Origin: a virus
IMG/VR virus record: IMGVR_UViG_3300032296_000415
Location: 1 to 28,380 of that record
Length of the DNA stretch: 28,380 nucleotides
Reading direction: 5' to 3' (one strand)
Shown here: one piece after another, positions 1 to 7,143 of the stretch
How the letters are laid out: each line of letters starts with the position of its first letter
Numbering within the stretch: position 1 is the first letter of the stretch
Made by a program: the position numbers and the translations under genes
The notes under the pieces: model-generated
Told to the model about the DNA's origin: nothing
Database searches by the model: none
The model's input: only the letters and a program-made list of their open reading frames with translations

Positions 1-12
1 CTAAGAGACTCT

Positions 13-47
13 ATGTACTACTGTGTACTAACAGTATACATGTGTAC
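13..47. promoter_or_regulatory. Phased array of RTRTAC hexamers upstream of terL
   Basis: Four related hexamers lie at 13-18 (ATGTAC), 23-28 (GTGTAC), 34-39 (GTATAC) and 42-47 (GTGTAC), with starts 10, 11 and 8 bases apart, close to one DNA turn. The last two form a near-palindrome at 34-47. The stretch is clearly AT-richer than the genes. A regulator, terminase small-subunit (pac) or phage-promoter site are all possible. No good -35/-10 pair was found here, and no gene is visible in 1-214. Confidence 0.35.
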
Positions 48-68
48 CTGTTCTTGACTGATCTGTGG

Positions 69-198
69 CCTTGGGGAGTTGGTCACAAGGGTTAGTTCCG
101 ACGCACCGTTTGTCTGGTCGACGTTCTCCCTGCGTTGGAACTAGGGCAGAGTCTTGCAGTGGGGTTTCTCCCTCCTCAACTCCGGCGAGGCTCTGCCC
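69..198 (+). ncRNA. Candidate structured RNA / leader upstream of terL (three consecutive hairpins)
   Basis: Three adjacent inverted repeats fill this gap. H1 pairs 69-73 with 86-90 (5 bp). H2 pairs 93-105 with 131-143 (13 bp, one G-U at 100/136). H3 pairs 144-157 with 185-198 (14 bp, G-U at 152/190 and 155/187). All three non-Watson-Crick pairs are allowed only in + strand RNA; on the other strand they would be A-C mismatches. There is no U-tract after H3, so it is not an ordinary terminator, and the terL ribosome site at 207-210 lies just outside. It may be a leader, a processing signal, or by analogy with phi29 pRNA a packaging RNA. That analogy is speculation from position only. Confidence 0.45.
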
Positions 199-214
199 AC
201 CACCTCGAGGCAAC

Positions 215-1723
215 ATGGGTAAGTACGACAGCATCATCGCGAAAATCTCGCAGCTACCACTCAGTGAGCAAGAGGCACTCCTCCGAGACCTCGAAGAACT
301 CGAGAAGCGCAAGAACGTCGAAGAAGCTCAATTGAACTTTTTGCCGTTCGTGAATCAGATGTGGCCAGCCTTCATCGCTGGCAGGCACCACAAGATCATG
401 GCGGATGCCTTTGAGCGCATCGCGAATGGCACCCTCAAGCGTCTCATCATCAACATGCCACCCCGACACACCAAGTCGGAGTTTGCGTCCTACCTGTTCC
501 CAGCGTGGTTCATGGGGCGCTTCCCGGGCAAGAAGATCATCCAGACAGCCCACACCGCAGAGCTGGCAGTGGGCTTTGGCCGTAAGGTCAAGAACCTCAT
601 CGATGGCAACGACTACCAGCAAATCTTCCCCAAGACGAAGCTGGCAGCTGACTCCAAGGCATCCGGTCGATGGTCCACCTCAGAGGGTGGCGATTACTTC
701 GCTATCGGTGTCGGTGGTGCCGTCACAGGTAAGGGCGCTGACGTGCTTGTCATCGACGACCCTCACTCGGAACAGGAGGCAACCATGGCTGCCTTCAACC
801 CGGAAATCTATGACAAGGTGTATGAATGGTACACCTCAGGTCCTCGTCAGCGTCTGCAGCCCGGTGGTGCCATCATCATCGTTATGACGCGCTGGGCAAA
901 GCGCGATCTCACCGGGCAGATCATCAAGAGGTCCTCGGAACGCAATGGCGTTGATGAGTGGGAGGTCATCGAGTTCCCCGCGATCATGCCATCAGGGGCA
1001 CCACTGTGGCCGGAGTTCTGGCCTATTGGCGAACTTGAGGCCATCAAGGAGGAAATCCCGGTAGGGAAGTGGAACGCCCAGTACATGCAGAACCCCACCT
1101 CAGAGGAGGGGGCACTCATCAAGCGTGACTGGTGGATGGAGTGGGACAAGGAAGACCCTCCGCCATGCGAGGCTGTGATCCAGTCTTGGGACACCGCGTT
1201 CCTCAAGACGCAACGCTCCGACTACTCGGCATGCACCACATGGGGCATCTTCTACAGGACCGACAGCACTGGTGCTCAGATTCCAAACGTCATCCTTCTG
1301 GATGCGTACAAGGAGAAACTGGAGTTCCCAGAGCTCAAGCAGAAGGCCAGAGAGAAGTACTACGAGTACGAACCTGACCAGCTTGTGGTGGAGAAGAAGG
1401 CGTCCGGTGCGCCGCTCATCTTCGAACTCAGGCAGATGGGTCTGCCGGTCACGGAGTTCGTGCCAAGCCGTGGCAACGACAAGATCGCCCGCGTCAACGC
1501 GGTGTCTGATCTTTTCTCATCAGGTTGCGTATGGTATCCGCCGACAAGGTGGGCGGAAGAGGTCATCGAGGAATGCGCCTCATTCCCGTCAGGTGACCAT
1601 GATGACTACGTCGATAGCACCACTCAGGCATTGATACGCTTCAGGCAGGGCGGTTGGATCAGGGTAGACACAGATGATTGGGAAGATGATGACGGGTATC
1701 GAGAGCCTGTTGAATATTACTAA
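215..1723 (+). CDS. terL: Terminase large subunit
   Basis: The 502-residue protein is the ATP-driven DNA packaging motor and headful-cutting nuclease, which docks on the portal. The N-terminal ATPase shows a Walker A-like loop MPPRHTKS at 81-88, Walker B VLVIDD at 177-182, and an MTRW coupling motif at 224-227. The C-terminal RNase H-fold nuclease shows acidic residues at D326 (SWDTA), E393 (VEKKASG) and D463/D464/D467 (HDDYVD). The frame is open upstream to 65, but ATG 215 is chosen because GAGG at 207-210 precedes it, and the upstream extension is arginine/serine/proline-rich and overlaps the hairpins. No small terminase subunit is recognisable in the window; it may lie upstream. The 3' end overlaps the next gene by 50 bases. 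Confidence 0.95.
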   Translation: MGKYDSIIAKISQLPLSEQEALLRDLEELEKRKNVEEAQLNFLPFVNQMWPAFIAGRHHKIMADAFERIANGTLKRLIINMPPRHTKSEFASYLFPAWFMGRFPGKKIIQTAHTAELAVGFGRKVKNLIDGNDYQQIFPKTKLAADSKASGRWSTSEGGDYFAIGVGGAVTGKGADVLVIDDPHSEQEATMAAFNPEIYDKVYEWYTSGPRQRLQPGGAIIIVMTRWAKRDLTGQIIKRSSERNGVDEWEVIEFPAIMPSGAPLWPEFWPIGELEAIKEEIPVGKWNAQYMQNPTSEEGALIKRDWWMEWDKEDPPPCEAVIQSWDTAFLKTQRSDYSACTTWGIFYRTDSTGAQIPNVILLDAYKEKLEFPELKQKAREKYYEYEPDQLVVEKKASGAPLIFELRQMGLPVTEFVPSRGNDKIARVNAVSDLFSSGCVWYPPTRWAEEVIEECASFPSGDHDDYVDSTTQALIRFRQGGWIRVDTDDWEDDDGYREPVEYY

Positions 1724-1901
1724 CCAGCCCAGCGTCACCAAGGAAGTTCTCGAGGAGCATGATCGGCTGAAGTACAAGTTCGGTCGTGCCCTCGAGAAGG
1801 CAGCTGGGACAAGGGGCAGAGTTGGACGTGCCCTCATGGAAGAAGAAGAGGTTGCCCGTGCGAATCTCAGGGCATTTGAGAGACGTCATGGGTTGACATA
1901 G
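1674..1901 (+). CDS. Small helical protein overlapping terL
   Basis: The gene encodes 75 residues, highly charged (many Glu, Arg and Lys) and probably all helical, with no membrane segment or cysteine. Start ATG 1674 has AGGG at 1661-1664 with 9 bases spacing; ATG 1686 and 1689 are alternatives. It overlaps the terL 3' end by 50 bases in another frame, so it is probably translated from the same message. Function is unknown. A small terminase subunit usually precedes terL, and no DNA-binding helix-turn-helix is evident, so I do not assign that role. Its stop is followed by 175 bases without a gene. Confidence 0.7.
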   Translation: MIGKMMTGIESLLNITNQPSVTKEVLEEHDRLKYKFGRALEKAAGTRGRVGRALMEEEEVARANLRAFERRHGLT

Positions 1902-1929
1902 GCCTTAATGGCACCTATCGTCACCAACA

Positions 1930-2010
1930 GGGGGCGCACACGAAACTTGCGGTTTTGTATTGGTCGAGGATCAGACTGCGCTACGGCTCATCATTCACCA
2001 TAGCGCCCCC
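1930..2010 (+). ncRNA. Candidate three-way-junction RNA downstream of the terL operon
   Basis: An 8-bp perfect stem (GGGGGCGC at 1930-1937 with GCGCCCCC at 2003-2010) encloses two arms. Arm 2 pairs 1940-1946 with 1952-1958 (7 bp, one G-U at 1942/1956, five-base loop). Arm 3 pairs 1961-1964 with 1997-2000 (TGGT/ACCA), with GAG/CTC further in at 1966-1968/1987-1989. Only two unpaired bases lie at each junction strand. The G-U favours + strand RNA. It is not a tRNA: there is no D or T arm of normal form on either strand. It sits just before a predicted promoter, so it would be in the 3' UTR of the terL transcript or act as DNA. Confidence 0.4.
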
Positions 2011-2019
2011 AAACATCGG

Positions 2020-2049
2020 TTGGACATTTTATCACGCCGCCTGTACTAT
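2020..2049 (+). promoter_or_regulatory. Predicted sigma70-like promoter for the head module
   Basis: The -35 box TTGGAC (2020-2025) and -10 box TACTAT (2044-2049) are 18 bases apart in an AT-richer gap, about 30 bases before the next start codon. TG directly precedes the -10 box. It lies just after the candidate three-way junction and would start a new unit for 2077 onward. Confidence 0.5.
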
Positions 2050-2076
2050 CCTCAAAACCAAACTGAGGAGGCCATG

Positions 2077-2592
2077 ATGGCTCGTGACAAGGACGACGCA
2101 GTAGAGGGCAAGGACTTCATCTGGGTCGATATGAAAGACTCCAGTGGCAATATCGTCAAGGACGGTAAGGGCAATGCCGTAAAGACGCGCAAGTTTGGCA
2201 AGGACATGGCCAAAAAGTCGTCCCCCGCCCCGAAGCCTCAGACCTCCACCAAGAGCGCACCGAAGCCGCCCGCTGGCATGAAGTCGTCTCCGCGTCCGAA
2301 GGCACGTCCAGAAAAGCCATCGATTGTTGGTCCCGCTACCAAGGCACCCCAAGTCAAGGGTAGTGGTACTGGAATGGCTGGCGCTGTTGGCTCCGCTGTC
2401 AAGAAGGGCATCACTGCCATGACGGGCGGGAAGCCTGCAATGGCACCGAACCGGGCAGCAGTTGCGCCCAAGTCTGGCCCAGCCGCAGCAAATGCCTCCC
2501 GCCTCAAGAAGCTGCGTGAGGACCTCGCAGCGCAGAAACGCCGTAGCTCCGTCAAGAGCGGCATGACCCTGCGCGAGCGCAACCAGCCCTAA
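2077..2592 (+). CDS. Basic Lys/Pro/Ala-rich low-complexity protein
   Basis: The 171-residue protein has an ordered-looking N terminus (residues 1-45, with IWVDMKDSSGN) and a long disordered middle rich in Lys, Pro, Ala and Ser. It ends in a basic helix near residues 140-160 (SRLKKLREDLAAQKRR). No enzyme motif is seen. The frame is open further upstream to 1960, but ATG 2077 follows GAGGAG at 2065-2070 at a good distance; ATG 2074 is the near alternative. Its place between terminase and portal and its charge suggest a DNA- or capsid-associated accessory protein, which is inference only. Confidence 0.75.
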   Translation: MARDKDDAVEGKDFIWVDMKDSSGNIVKDGKGNAVKTRKFGKDMAKKSSPAPKPQTSTKSAPKPPAGMKSSPRPKARPEKPSIVGPATKAPQVKGSGTGMAGAVGSAVKKGITAMTGGKPAMAPNRAAVAPKSGPAAANASRLKKLREDLAAQKRRSSVKSGMTLRERNQP

Positions 2593-2632
2593 GGTCCAAA
2601 GCTGACAGCACTTCCTTACTGCACCGTTTTGC

Positions 2633-2641
2633 TGCTATAGT
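2633..2641 (+). promoter_or_regulatory. Predicted extended -10 promoter before the portal gene
   Basis: TGCTATAGT at 2633-2641 fits the extended -10 consensus (TGnTATAAT) with one mismatch. No good -35 box is present (TTCCTT at the right distance), as is common for extended -10 promoters. It lies in the 75-base gap before the portal start. Confidence 0.4.
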
Positions 2642-2667
2642 GCTGCAAACCTTTCAGGGGATATGCC

Positions 2668-5127
2668 ATGGCAGTCGATAAGCCGCTCACTCCGTTTGAC
2701 ATTGAGATCGAGGCAGAGGACGAACTTGATGACATCGATGAACTCGGTGTCATTGAGGAGTCGGTTCTGACGGAGACTCCGACTGAGGACGGCGGCGTTG
2801 TCATCGAGTTTGAGTCCGTGTCGATTGAGCCAGAGTACGAGGACATCCCTCACGGTGACAACCTAGCCGAGCTGATCCCAGAAGATGAGCTCGAGTCCAT
2901 GGCAAGCGAGCTCGTGGGCAACTTCCTATCCGACCGCCGCACCCGTGATGATTGGGCCATGGCATACGTCAAGGGGCTCGATCTTCTTGGCATGAAGATC
3001 GAAGACCGCACACAGCCGTGGGAAGGCGCATCTGGCGTCTTCCACCCGATGCTGACTGAGGCGGCGATCCACTTCCAAGCTCAAGCCATGGGCGAAGTGT
3101 ACCCGGCCTCCGGCCCTGCCCGTTCAAAAATCCTCGGCAAGATGACTGCTGAGAAGTTTCAGCAGGCAACCCGCGTCGAGAATGAGCTGAACTACCTCAT
3201 CACCGAAAGAATGCCCGACTACCGCGAAGAGACGGAGCAGATGCTGTTCCGCCTTGCTCTGGCCGGAAGTGCCTTCAAGAAGGTGTACTACGACCCCATC
3301 CGAGAGGTCCCACGGTCAACCTTCGTGCCAGCCGAAGACTTCGTCGTGCAGTATGGGGCATCCAGCCTTTCAGACTCCGAGCGCTATACGCACGTCATGA
3401 GGAAGACGAAGGTCGAGATCATGAAGCTGCAAGCGAGCGGCTTCTATCGCGACGTCGATCTGCCTGATCCTTCGCAAGAGAAGAGCGACATTCAGGAAAA
3501 GTACGACGAGCTTCAGGGCATCGAAGACGTCGATAACGGTGATGACCGGTACATGATCCTCGAGATGCATGTCGATATGGTCATGCCGGAGGGCTTTGAG
3601 GACGGTGATGACATCGCTCGCCCATACGTCGTCACCATCGACAAGTCGTCTATGACCATCCTGTCGATCCGCAAGAATTGGTACGAGGACGACACAAAGA
3701 AGCAGAAGCGCATGCACTTTGTGCCGTACTGCTACCTGCCCGGTATGGGGTTCTATGGCATCGGCCTGATTCACCTCATCGGTGGCCTGACCAAGTCTGC
3801 GACGTCCATCCTGCGCCAGCTCATCGATGCTGGCACCCTTGCCAACCTTCCGGCTGGCCTCAAGGCTCGCGGCCTCCGCATCAAGGGCGACAACACCCCG
3901 CTGCGCCCGGGTGAGTTCCGTGACGTCGATGTACCGAGCGGCTCTATCCGCGACTCGATCACCTTCCTGCCGTACAAAGAACCTTCGAACGTCCTGTACC
4001 AGCTGCTGGCAAACGTTGTCGAAGAGGGTCGTCGCATCGGTTCTGTCGCCGACGTGAAGATCAGCGACATGAACGCTCAGGCTCCAGTTGGCACGACCCT
4101 TGCACTCCTCGAGCGCAACATGAAGGTCATGTCTGGCGTTCAGGCTCGTCTCCACTCGTCGATGCACAAGGAGCTTCGCCTGATCGCGAGCATCGTCCGT
4201 GACTTCATGGACGACAAATATGCATATGATCCAGACGGTGACTTCAGCCGCTCCGCTGACTTTGATGATCGAGTCGATGTCATCCCGGTCTCCGACCCCA
4301 ACGCGGCCACGATGGCTCAGCGCGTCATGCAGTATCAGGCTGCCCTGCAGATGTCTCAGCAGGCACCTCAGCTCTACGACATGGGCAAGCTGCACCGGAA
4401 CATGCTCGAGGTCCTTGGCATTCAGGACGCCGCCGACATCATCAAGCTGCCCGGCGACATCAAGCCGAAGGACCCCGTCAGCGAGAACATGGCTATGCTG
4501 AAGCAGGAGCCTGTAAAGGCCTTCCTGTATCAGGATCACGAGGCGCATATCCAGACCCACATGGCCGCGATGCAGGACCCGAAAATCCAGCAGCTGGTGG
4601 GCCAATCACCCTTCGCCTCAGCCATTCAGTCGGCGATGTCAGCGCACGTTACTGAGCACGTCGCCATGCAGTACCGCAAAGAGATCGAAAAGAGACTCGG
4701 CGTTGAGCTGCCGCCTGAGGATGCACCGCTGCCGGAGGACGTTGAGGTCGAGCTGTCTCGCCTTGTCGCCATGGCGGGCCAGAAGCTGACGCAGGAGAAT
4801 CAAGCTGCGGCGCAGCAGGCCGAGGCCGAGAAGCAGGCTCAGGACCCTCTGACGCAGATGCAGCAGAAGGAACTGCAGATCAAGGAGGCCGAAGTCATGG
4901 GTCGTCTTGAGATCGAGCGTGAGCGTCTCGACCTTGATCGGGCCAAGTCTGAGAGCAACATCGACGTCCAGCGTGAGCGCATCCGCTCCGAAGACCGCAG
5001 GGAGGGTGCCCGCATTGGTGTCCGCGTTGCGTCTCAGATTGAGGATGCCAAGCACAAGGACAAGACCGAGGGCGTTCGTCTTGGCATCGATATCGCCAAG
5101 GAACTCTCTAAGGGCGGAGGTCAGTGA
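2668..5127 (+). CDS. Portal protein (P22-like)
   Basis: The 819-residue protein forms the dodecameric ring at one capsid vertex through which DNA enters and leaves, and on which terminase and adaptors dock. An acidic leader (about residues 1-60) is followed by the portal core, with a TQPWEGASGVFHPMLTEA segment typical of P22-family podoviral portals. The C terminus from about 705 is a long charged coiled coil rich in Glu, Arg and Gln, comparable in place to the helical barrel of P22 portal. It is somewhat longer than P22 portal (about 725). Start ATG 2668 follows AGGGG at 2656-2660. Its stop overlaps the next start (TGATG). Confidence 0.92.
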   Translation: MAVDKPLTPFDIEIEAEDELDDIDELGVIEESVLTETPTEDGGVVIEFESVSIEPEYEDIPHGDNLAELIPEDELESMASELVGNFLSDRRTRDDWAMAYVKGLDLLGMKIEDRTQPWEGASGVFHPMLTEAAIHFQAQAMGEVYPASGPARSKILGKMTAEKFQQATRVENELNYLITERMPDYREETEQMLFRLALAGSAFKKVYYDPIREVPRSTFVPAEDFVVQYGASSLSDSERYTHVMRKTKVEIMKLQASGFYRDVDLPDPSQEKSDIQEKYDELQGIEDVDNGDDRYMILEMHVDMVMPEGFEDGDDIARPYVVTIDKSSMTILSIRKNWYEDDTKKQKRMHFVPYCYLPGMGFYGIGLIHLIGGLTKSATSILRQLIDAGTLANLPAGLKARGLRIKGDNTPLRPGEFRDVDVPSGSIRDSITFLPYKEPSNVLYQLLANVVEEGRRIGSVADVKISDMNAQAPVGTTLALLERNMKVMSGVQARLHSSMHKELRLIASIVRDFMDDKYAYDPDGDFSRSADFDDRVDVIPVSDPNAATMAQRVMQYQAALQMSQQAPQLYDMGKLHRNMLEVLGIQDAADIIKLPGDIKPKDPVSENMAMLKQEPVKAFLYQDHEAHIQTHMAAMQDPKIQQLVGQSPFASAIQSAMSAHVTEHVAMQYRKEIEKRLGVELPPEDAPLPEDVEVELSRLVAMAGQKLTQENQAAAQQAEAEKQAQDPLTQMQQKELQIKEAEVMGRLEIERERLDLDRAKSESNIDVQRERIRSEDRREGARIGVRVASQIEDAKHKDKTEGVRLGIDIAKELSKGGGQ

Positions 5128-5315
5128 TGGACATCGACCTCATCCCAACGCTCCTTTTGGGCATCGAAGAGAAGAAACGTTCAATTGAACTTTTCTTGGC
5201 AAGCGGTGGAGCCAAGTCCTACGAGGACTACTGCCGTGCTGTCGGTGAGTATTCCTGCCTCCAGAAGGTGGAGCAGGACATAAAGGACATCGAGCAAAGG
5301 TTTATTGAAAGTTAA
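5127..5315 (+). CDS. Small portal-associated hypothetical protein
   Basis: The 62-residue protein is helical and charged, with two predicted helices and a Tyr/Cys-containing centre (YEDYCRAVGEYSC). ATG 5127 overlaps the portal stop (TGATG) and has GGAGG at 5116-5120 with 6 bases spacing; GTG 5124 is possible but worse placed. Small proteins of this type and place are common after portal genes in marine podoviruses. Function is unknown. The stop codon lies inside a 7-bp hairpin (5298-5319), and the gene carries the 12-base palindrome GTTCAATTGAAC at 5179-5190. Confidence 0.75.
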   Translation: MDIDLIPTLLLGIEEKKRSIELFLASGGAKSYEDYCRAVGEYSCLQKVEQDIKDIEQRFIES

Positions 5316-5319
5316 ACCT
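5298..5319 (+). terminator. Hairpin over a stop codon, weak terminator or processing site
   Basis: AGGTTTA (5298-5304) and TAAACCT (5313-5319) form a perfect 7-bp stem with an 8-base loop containing the last codons and stop of the preceding gene. There is no U-tract, so termination is doubtful; it could protect or process the message. The 77-base gap after it holds no convincing promoter. Confidence 0.25.
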
Positions 5320-5392
5320 CGATGATCTAGGGTGGCGGCGTCGGGCTAGAGCAACAGGCTACGGTGGGGCTAAAACCACTGCTGGAGAAGAG

Positions 5393-5761
5393 ATGTATAC
5401 CGACAAAACCATAGGGGGCGATGACGTTCTCGCCAAGCTCCCAGAACCTAAGGGTTACCGCATCCTCATTGCGATCCCTGAGGTAAGCCAAAAAACAGAG
5501 GGCGGGGTGTTCATCCCTGATCAACTGAGGAACGCCGAGGAGACGGCGTCTCTTGTGGGCTACGTCATCAAGGTTGGCAGCGAGGCATATGCCGACCCCG
5601 TGCGCTTCCCCACGGGCCCTTGGTGCAAAGAGGGCGACTTCGTCATCTTCCGCTCTTACTCAGGCACACGCTTCAAGGTGCATGGCAAGGAGTTCCGACT
5701 CATCAATGATGACACCGTAGAGGCTGTCGTCGAAGACCCACGGGGGTATAGCCGCGCATGA
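5393..5761 (+). CDS. GroES-like (Cpn10-like) co-chaperonin protein
   Basis: The 122-residue protein has the chaperonin-10 beta-barrel pattern: PKGYRILIAIPE near residues 18-29, a mobile-loop-like stretch (KTEGGVFIPDQLR, about 34-46), a GYVIKVG turn (about 55-61) and CKEGDFVIFRSYSGTRF near 78-94, then VKxxGKEFRLI-like strands. GroES caps the GroEL chamber to fold client proteins. Phage versions such as T4 gp31 replace it for capsid folding. Its place between portal and scaffold suggests capsid assembly, but the mobile loop lacks a clear canonical IVL anchor, so a structural reuse of the fold is possible. ATG 5393 follows GGAG at 5384-5387. Confidence 0.8.
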   Translation: MYTDKTIGGDDVLAKLPEPKGYRILIAIPEVSQKTEGGVFIPDQLRNAEETASLVGYVIKVGSEAYADPVRFPTGPWCKEGDFVIFRSYSGTRFKVHGKEFRLINDDTVEAVVEDPRGYSRA

Positions 5762-6675
5762 ACACTCAACCCAACCAGATCGAAGATGAAGACGAGTTCG
5801 AGCTCGAGATCATCGATGACACCCCGGAGCCTGATCGCGACAAGGCCCGCAGGCCTGACGGTGCAGAGCCTGAGCTCCCAGAGGACGATGAGATCGCCTC
5901 TTACTCCGAGTCCGTACAGAAGCGCATCAAGAAGCTGAAGTACGAGTTCCACGAGGAGCGCCGCTCCAAGGAGGAGGCAGCACGTCTGCGTGATGAGGCT
6001 ATCTCCTTCGCTCAGCGTGAGTACGAGGAGAAGCTTCGCCTTCAGCGCATGCTGGAGGAGGGCGAGGGTGTGCTGGTCAATCAGGCACGGCAGCGTCTCG
6101 GCATGCAGCTCGAGAAGGTGAAGGCCGAGTTCAAGACAGCCTATGAGATGGGTGACGCTGACGCTATGGCGGATGCTCAGTCGAAGATGAGCGAGCTCAA
6201 GAACGAGGAGTATCGACTTAGCTCGTACACTCCCGCTCCACGTCGCGCACCGCAGCAGGCTCATGCTCCGCAGCCGCAGAAGCCATCTGTGCCCCCTCCG
6301 ACCCCACGAGCACAGGACTGGGCCAAGAAAAACGAGTGGTTCATGCGGGCGGGCGATGAGGACATCACTGCCCTCGCAATTGGTACGCATGAGAAGCTGG
6401 TTCGCTCGGGAGTTGCGCCAGATACGGATCAGTATTATGCTCAGATCGATAGCGCGGTTCGCCGTGCTTTCCCGGAACGGTTTGCCGACGCCTCCGAAGA
6501 GGTGAAACCACAGCGACGGCAGGCTGGCAACGTGGTGGCCCCGGCTGGACGTGCGTCCGGCCAAACACCGCGCAAAGTGGTCCTCACCTCCTCTCAGGTC
6601 GCTCTCGCCAAGCGTCTTGGGCTGTCCAACCAGCAATACGCGGCGCAACTTATGAAGGATGCATCCAATGGCTGA
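5758..6675 (+). CDS. Capsid scaffolding protein
   Basis: The 305-residue protein begins with a very acidic tail (1-45), followed by a long coiled coil (about 50-150, rich in Glu, Arg and Lys), a proline-rich linker (about 158-185) and a C-terminal globular part with WAKKNEWFMRAGDED near 190. It ends in a basic helix motif, LTSSQVALAKRLGLSNQQYA, close to the C terminus. This arrangement and the position just before capsid genes fit scaffolding proteins that guide procapsid assembly and are then removed. Start ATG 5758 overlaps the previous stop (ATGA), so translation is coupled. The call rests on architecture and gene order. Confidence 0.85.
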   Translation: MNTQPNQIEDEDEFELEIIDDTPEPDRDKARRPDGAEPELPEDDEIASYSESVQKRIKKLKYEFHEERRSKEEAARLRDEAISFAQREYEEKLRLQRMLEEGEGVLVNQARQRLGMQLEKVKAEFKTAYEMGDADAMADAQSKMSELKNEEYRLSSYTPAPRRAPQQAHAPQPQKPSVPPPTPRAQDWAKKNEWFMRAGDEDITALAIGTHEKLVRSGVAPDTDQYYAQIDSAVRRAFPERFADASEEVKPQRRQAGNVVAPAGRASGQTPRKVVLTSSQVALAKRLGLSNQQYAAQLMKDASNG

Positions 6676-7114
6676 CCGTACCCCCAGAGCGCTCACAACT
6701 CGTGAAGGCGGAGAACGTCGCAAAGGATGGCAACGCCAATCACTCCTCCCTACCCCCGAACCCCGTGACGGCCTGAAGTTCCGTTGGGTTCGCACCTCAA
6801 CGCTGGGAAATGAGGACAACAAGAACGTCTCTAGCCGATTCCGCGAGGGTTACACCCCGTGCTTGGCAAGCGACTTCCCCGAACTGCGTGTGCTTTCGGA
6901 CCACAATTCACGGTTCCCTGAGAACGTTGAAGTTGGCGGTCTGTTGCTCTGCAGCATCCCATCAGAGTTCGCGGACGAACGTACTGTCGGACAGCTAGAT
7001 CAGGCTCAAGCCCAGATGGACGCTGTTGACCGTAGCTACCTCCGCGAGAGCGATCCCCGAATGCCCGTGCTTCGGCCCGAGCGTTCTACAAAAACCACGT
7101 TCGGACGGGGTTAG
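6668..7114 (+). CDS. Hypothetical head-module protein
   Basis: The 148-residue soluble protein has a basic N terminus and the motif FRWVRTSTLGNEDNKNVSSR near residues 38-57. A short run GGLLLCSIPSEFA (about 89-101) is followed by a glutamine-rich helix. I do not recognise a named domain. Proteins of this kind sit between scaffold and capsid genes in several marine podoviruses, so a head assembly role is likely but unproven. ATG 6668 is preferred over 6659 because AAGGA at 6655-6659 is then 8 bases upstream; it overlaps the scaffold 3' end by 8 bases. Confidence 0.75.
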   Translation: MADRTPRALTTREGGERRKGWQRQSLLPTPEPRDGLKFRWVRTSTLGNEDNKNVSSRFREGYTPCLASDFPELRVLSDHNSRFPENVEVGGLLLCSIPSEFADERTVGQLDQAQAQMDAVDRSYLRESDPRMPVLRPERSTKTTFGRG

Positions 7115-7143
7115 ACCCCTCCGACCACTGAAGGAGAGAACCA

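Noticed and set aside
54-82. Promoter with -35 TTGACT (54-59)
   Set aside because: No -10-like hexamer lies 16-18 bases downstream (AGTTGG, GTTGGT).
65-214. N-terminal extension of terL starting at GTG 65
   Set aside because: The extension is Arg/Ser/Pro-rich, has no ribosome site and coincides with hairpins; ATG 215 has GAGG upstream.
1930-2010. tRNA gene on either strand
   Set aside because: The closing stem and length are tRNA-like, but D-arm, anticodon arm and T-loop patterns are absent on both strands.
1930-2010. Hammerhead ribozyme
   Set aside because: CGAAAC occurs on the + strand, but no CTGANGA core lies in the matching position.
1960-2076. Upstream start (1960) for the basic protein gene
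   Set aside because: It would run through the predicted structure and promoter; ATG 2077 has a good ribosome site.
3370-4605. Long minus-strand open frame (411 codons) in the portal gene
   Set aside because: It mirrors the portal reading frame, has low-complexity Val/Asp/Leu/His composition, no ribosome site, and no domain pattern. It reflects codon bias on the other strand.
5656-6822. Minus-strand open frame of 388 codons across the scaffold gene
   Set aside because: Leu/Arg/Ser-rich shadow of the scaffold gene, without motif or promoter.
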